From Rhynochetos jubatus (Eukaryota; Chordata; Aves; Eurypygiformes; Rhynochetidae): a stretch of 64,000 bases of DNA. Under the pieces are notes generated by a model. The model saw only the letters and a program-made list of their open reading frames with translations, was not told the origin of the DNA and searched no databases. This document shows positions 61,501-64,000 of this stretch, in pieces (the stretch's first letter is position 1; each line of letters starts with the position of its first letter). Made by a program: the position numbers and the translations under genes. The stretch spans positions 22,326,222 to 22,390,221 of the forward strand of contig CM050654.1 in assembly GCA_027574665.1 (NCBI GenBank), in the 5' to 3' direction.

Positions 61501-63124
61501 AATCTTTTAACTGTCCGTTTGCCACTCATCAGGAGTGTGGCCTCCTACTCATCCAAAAATCCATATCATTCCTACTCCTGAAATTTCAACTGTCTCATTA
61601 ATGGCTTTACCTCCAAACTCTTCACAAGGTTGGTTTATTGGTATGCTGCGTCTATTATTGTAGATTTGTTTTGATTACTGGTCGCTGTAGAGATAGCCAA
61701 GACAATAGGGTTGAAAATCTTACATCCTTTTTCTACTTTACTCCACTGCATGTAGGACAGACCACAGCTTAGCTCTAGCTTGATCTATAAACAAAACATG
61801 CCATGGATGTAGACTTTTATCTAGCTAATGCAGTTCATTACAATAGTTTCTAATCTTTCTTCTTTCTCTGTCATCTCTGCCACCATGTGTCCCAGTCAGA
61901 TATCATTATGGTATGTGGTTTTGTGACTTTTTTAGGATCTTTTTGAAACTTTGAAACCATTACATAGTACAGAATTATTACAGAAACTGGGGTTATTTCT
62001 GGAAGATGAATAAGGAATGCTGATCTTTTGTTTTGTTTGTTTTATTATTTATTAAACCTCCACCGAGCTTGGAGATATCTAGGAGTGAAGGGTTTAAATA
62101 TCATTCTTACCTGAATATTCCGTTTAGTAACCCTATGTTTTCCAAGGAGAACACTGGTTGTCTTACTTCTTCAAGATTTATTTTGACAGAGAAAAATCAA
62201 CATTCCAGTGGAAATGAGTGAAACATAAACTGCTTCAAGTTTTGCAAACACTCATAATATTTAGCAGTTTCCTTGAGCTGCTCATCAGAACAGACTGCCT
62301 GAGATAACTGTACCTTAGGTAGGACTAACATCTTCAAAAGGAAAACTGACTATTCCCCCCAAAATGGCAGCCAGGCCTACCAATGCCTGCAGGCAGGGTG
62401 ACACAGTGTGGACAAATTGGAAAAGTACAGTGGTGGAGCTTTGTCAGGGTACCTCCGTTTTTTTAAACTCTGCTACATAGGAAGAGCATTAAGGGCTAGA
62501 ACTGCACCACATTCAGCTCTGTGCCATGGTTTCTTATGCACTGAGTCTGTTGGATGACGTGCTGAGATGTATCAGCAAATTCTTCCTAGCCTGAATACTC
62601 TCGCCTTGTTCTTTTTCAACGTTGAAAATCAAGAGGGAAAGTCAATGGCATTAGGATAGGAAATTAAAGCTCTGTCCTGCAAATACAAAAGCGTGTTTTA
62701 CTTGACGGCAATCCTATTAGACTCAATATTTAACCAACTCCCTGAGCTATCAGTTTTCTTCAATTATTTTTCCATACAATTGTAAATGTCTATATTAAGC
62801 AGTGGTTCTGTCCTGGGGGGGAAAAAATACTTACCTCTTTCTCAGACAGATCTTTCTGTAAAGACAGATATTCAAAACAACATTAGAAACTTAGTCATAA
62901 TCCAGCTCTACAGGAATGACACTGAAAATGTTAAAATAACTTGTTTCAGCAGCTAGTTAACTAAATCATGCAATTAACATATTAACTAACAGTAATTAAA
63001 CTTTAATTTCTCAGAAACATTATAGCAATCTCTCCATTCTAAAAAATCATTTAAATAATTCCAATTCCTATTACAGATTGTAGATTGCACAAATCACTGA
63101 CTCACCTTGTCCAGCCATAATTTG
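34352..63124 (-). CDS. Type XXVIII collagen, COL28A2-like, 5' end off window
   Basis: This gene encodes a secreted extracellular-matrix collagen with the COL28 layout: [VWA1 off window], interrupted triple helix, VWA2, linker, Kunitz. About 33 in-window exons were placed, totalling about 940 codons. In transcript order: 63106-63124 (tentative), 62835-62855, 61300-61350, 60077-60130, 59146-59190, 58320-58346, 57984-58028, 57333-57377 and 56679-56732; the 17-exon array (separate entry); then 38694-38774, 37833-37901, 37569-37605, 36890-37447, 35982-36223, 35314-35404 and 34352-34563. All phases agree. The helix is about 538 residues against about 528 in human COL28A1, so no helix exon seems missing. 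The position next to BBS5 differs from COL28A1 synteny and suggests the second paralogue. COL6A3 is rejected on domain order and helix pattern. Confidence 0.88.
35314..36223 (-). CDS. Collagen linker exons between VWA2 and Kunitz
   Basis: Two exons, 35982-36223 (80 codons) and 35314-35404 (30 codons), encode a low-complexity linker. The first finishes the VWA helix ([12 protein letters not shown]) and then is rich in Ser, Asn, Gly and Pro. The second carries a strongly acidic run ([10 protein letters not shown]) before the Kunitz domain. Such linkers are fast-evolving, and the identification relies on frame, splice sites and position rather than similarity. Confidence 0.8.
36890..37447 (-). 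CDS. Collagen VWA2 domain exon
   Basis: One 558-bp exon encodes a whole von Willebrand factor A domain of about 185 residues. The metal-ion-dependent adhesion site is intact: DSSES (DxSxS) in [16 protein letters not shown], a Thr in [10 protein letters not shown], and an Asp in IVLTDGQAD. An upstream CGIKC cysteine pair probably tethers the domain. The end, LIDDFNTLP, joins in phase through a split Ala codon to [13 protein letters not shown] in the next exon. The domain should bind matrix ligands in a divalent-cation-dependent way; that is inferred from the family. Confidence 0.93.
37569..38774 (-). CDS. Collagen C-terminal helix end and junction exons
   Basis: Exon 38694-38774 encodes 27 residues of perfect triplets rich in Lys, Glu and Asp ([14 protein letters not shown]). 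Exon 37833-37901 starts with three triplets (GKTGPKGER), then leaves the helix with [14 protein letters not shown]. Exon 37569-37605 encodes [12 protein letters not shown] and a split Gly. This stretch probably forms the helical linker entering VWA2. All splice signals are canonical. Confidence 0.85.
39587..55381 (-). CDS. Collagen helix: array of 15 x 69-bp and 2 x 72-bp exons
   Basis: Seventeen consecutive phase-0 exons in transcript order: 55313-55381, 54561-54629, 52591-52659, 50382-50450, 49875-49943, 49715-49783, 48871-48939, 47593-47664, 46923-46991, 45389-45460, 44463-44531, 43993-44061, 42762-42830, 42209-42277, 41464-41532, 39960-40028 and 39587-39655. Fifteen are exactly 69 bp. They encode five GXY triplets, then a short GX pair, then two triplets (for example ...[11 protein letters not shown]), so one residue is missing at the same place each time. 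The two 72-bp exons (47593 and 45389) encode eight perfect triplets. Most end in Lys with AAG|GT donors. The regularity implies amplification of one ancestral exon. Confidence 0.92.
40965..41000. repeat. 18-bp tandem duplication
   Basis: TTGGTCATTAGATGATTA is followed directly by a copy with one change (A to G). It is a small local duplication in a collagen intron. Confidence 0.85.
43266..43302. repeat. (AGAC)n(AGAT)n microsatellite
   Basis: A compound tetranucleotide repeat lies in the collagen intron between exons 43993 and 42830. Confidence 0.9.
46505..46689. repeat. Polypurine (AAAAAG)n tract, 185 nt
   Basis: This is an uninterrupted purine run built mostly of AAAAAG units, in the collagen intron between exons 46923 and 45460. 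In the pre-mRNA it is a polypyrimidine tract. Lysine- and glutamate-rich frames across it are artefacts. Confidence 0.95.
47396..47410. repeat. C15 homopolymer
   Basis: Fifteen consecutive cytosines followed by AAAAA lie in a collagen intron. Length is prone to sequencing error. Confidence 0.9.
49541..49564. repeat. (ATTAT)n microsatellite
   Basis: Nearly five perfect pentanucleotide units lie about 150 bp from collagen exon 49715-49783, on its downstream intron side. Confidence 0.9.
50451..54560 (-). other. Two largest collagen introns flanking exon 52591-52659
   Basis: The introns 50451-52590 and 52660-54560, each about 2 kb, contain no further GXY exon that I could find and no repeat family I recognise. 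They are AT-rich unique-looking sequence. Confidence 0.55.
56679..62855 (-). CDS. Collagen N-terminal helix and linker exons
   Basis: Eight small phase-0 exons precede the regular array. 62835-62855 encodes KDLSEKE. 61300-61350 encodes [17 protein letters not shown] and starts the helix. 60077-60130, 59146-59190, 58320-58346, 57984-58028, 57333-57377 and 56679-56732 encode perfect triplets in multiples of 9 bp (54, 45, 27, 45, 45 and 54). Cysteines occur at the helix start (CNC) and inside the helix (GECGIPG) and could form interchain disulfides. The 56679 exon ends AAG|GCAAGA, a GC donor. The LTR at 59463-60041 lies in the intron after exon 60077. Confidence 0.85.
57301..57328. repeat. (GTTT)7 microsatellite at a splice donor
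   Basis: Seven perfect GTTT units begin 2 nt left of the donor of collagen exon 57333-57377. On the transcript this reads GTAAAAACAAAC and onward. Confidence 0.95.
59463..60041. mobile_element. Solo LTR (endogenous retrovirus), second copy
   Basis: This 579-bp element begins TGTTGTGGTTTAACCTCAGT and ends ACCATCGCA. Internal features include a GTGGGATGGAGGAGGG box, an ACT-repeat microsatellite, CACCACCCGCTGACTGATG, and a 3' part with AACTAAATTATCAGTGCTAT. It matches the copy at 6497-7020 but is better preserved. Flanks CCAAAT (left) and CCAATC (right) are a possible degraded target-site duplication. There are no internal viral genes. It lies in a collagen intron. Confidence 0.85.
59623..59646. 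repeat. (ACT)8 microsatellite
   Basis: Eight uninterrupted ACT units lie inside the LTR at 59463-60041. This is probably an expansion of the trinucleotide-rich segment seen in the LTR family. Confidence 0.95.
63106..63124 (-). CDS. Possible 19-bp microexon of the collagen
   Basis: TTTTAG|CAAATTATGGCTGGACAAG|GTGAG has a usable acceptor and a strong donor. It exits in phase 0, so it could join in frame to KDLSEKE at 62855, reading KLWLDK after one nucleotide that completes a split codon. It would form part of the VWA1-to-helix linker. Without the upstream exon this cannot be confirmed. Confidence 0.35.
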
Positions 63125-64000
63125 CTAAAATTACAACGGTAAACAGACTGAACCCAACACAGTTAGCTAGGTAGATGGGTGCAATGAACCAGGAAACTAC
63201 ACTGTTTGCTGTGCTGAATAGCAGCAGCCCGCTATTTGGAGTGAACGATACATACTCTACACTTGAGAAAATCAGAAGCTCTTCTGTGCATACTGTTAGG
63301 CACACACAGAATGAGAACAGTAAGAACACCTTCGAAAAGATTTGACTTTGGCAGTGATCACATGAAGTTACCCTCATCGAATTAGCTCTTATTTTTTAGA
63401 AGATCTCTACAGCTGAAACACATATAACGCATTCCTCCCACTAGTCTCTTGAGAGGACATAAATATGTTGATGCGCAGCAATGTGATACGCATCTCTAAA
63501 ATTCACATGTATGCACACATAATTATGCCAAAGCCATTATTTAAACCAGACAGCAGCCTTGTCCTCAAAACCTGAGTATGGTGGCCTGTTTGGAATGGGT
63601 AAAATAAAGTGTGTTTAGTCACTTGAGAGGTGGTTGCTGTGATACAAATAGCAATGGTAATACCAGAGAAGGTGGGAAGGGCGATACAGAGGGAAAGCAA
63701 TGCAGAGTGGCAGGCTGTTGAAGTGAAGGACAGACAGACAGGAAGGCCAGCTTGTGTACGTGTTCTAGGCCTGTATGAAATCACTCAGGTGTCAGTTTTC
63801 CTGTGGAAGACTCCTGGTTGTTCTTCATATTTCTATTTTATATCTCTGTGCATGCTTAAATCAGGATTCCATCCACTGCTTGTGTCACCAGATTTATAGG
63901 CTAGAGGATGGCTCTATTCTCCATACTTGGCAGGGAATGTCTTTTATAATTAAGTTCATATTCAGAAAAGAGGCACCCAAGCAAAACTTCAAGCTCAATT
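63125..64000. other. Collagen intron toward VWA1
   Basis: No VWA1 exon or signal peptide is present up to the window edge. Short open frames here have no splice or domain support. The remaining 5' exons of the collagen are expected beyond 64000. Confidence 0.6.

Noticed and set aside
34352..63124. Collagen gene as a COL6A3-type chain because of the Kunitz and VWA domains
   Set aside because: Type VI alpha-3 has many N-terminal VWA domains, a fibronectin III domain and a 336-residue helix. The helix here is about 538 residues with periodic breaks, and a single VWA lies between helix and Kunitz.

Overview
The window looks like nuclear DNA from a bird. It holds four spliced vertebrate genes with GT-AG (rarely GC-AG) introns, a 3'-end CR1 LINE fragment typical of sauropsids, and two solo LTRs of a family I associate with neoavian genomes. 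Introns are compact and there is one CpG-island promoter. Nothing bacterial or viral with coding capacity is present. The species cannot be named from the sequence.

Layout: (1) positions 764-8624, plus strand: the 3' half of FASTKD1, nine exons ending in the RAP domain; earlier exons lie off the left edge. (2) 11861-19338, minus strand: complete KLHL41 (KBTBD10), six exons, 606 codons, convergent with FASTKD1. (3) 21867-32363, minus strand: complete BBS5, twelve exons, 342 aa, starting in a CpG island at about 31.4-32.7 kb. (4) 34268/34352 to beyond the right edge, minus strand: a type XXVIII collagen gene. It encodes an interrupted triple helix, a C-terminal von Willebrand A domain, an acidic linker and a Kunitz domain. 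Its signal peptide and first VWA domain should lie right of position 64000.

FASTKD1-KLHL41-BBS5 is the same order and orientation as human chromosome 2q31, where the next gene beyond BBS5 is LRP2. Human COL28A1 lies elsewhere (7p21). The collagen here is therefore best read as the second vertebrate type XXVIII paralogue (COL28A2-like), at a position where mammals have no collagen gene. This is the most notable content of the window. Its helix is built mainly from a tandem array of 69-bp exons, each encoding 23 residues with a one-residue break at the same place.

The genes do not form a pathway: mitochondrial RNA metabolism (FASTKD1), sarcomere and CUL3 adaptor function (KLHL41), ciliary trafficking (BBS5) and extracellular matrix (COL28A2-like). 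Regulatory candidates visible in sequence are an RFX X-box just upstream of BBS5 and a perfect MEF2/TATA element upstream of KLHL41. All exon borders below were derived by hand from splice signals, reading phase and remembered human orthologues. No alignment or database search was run.
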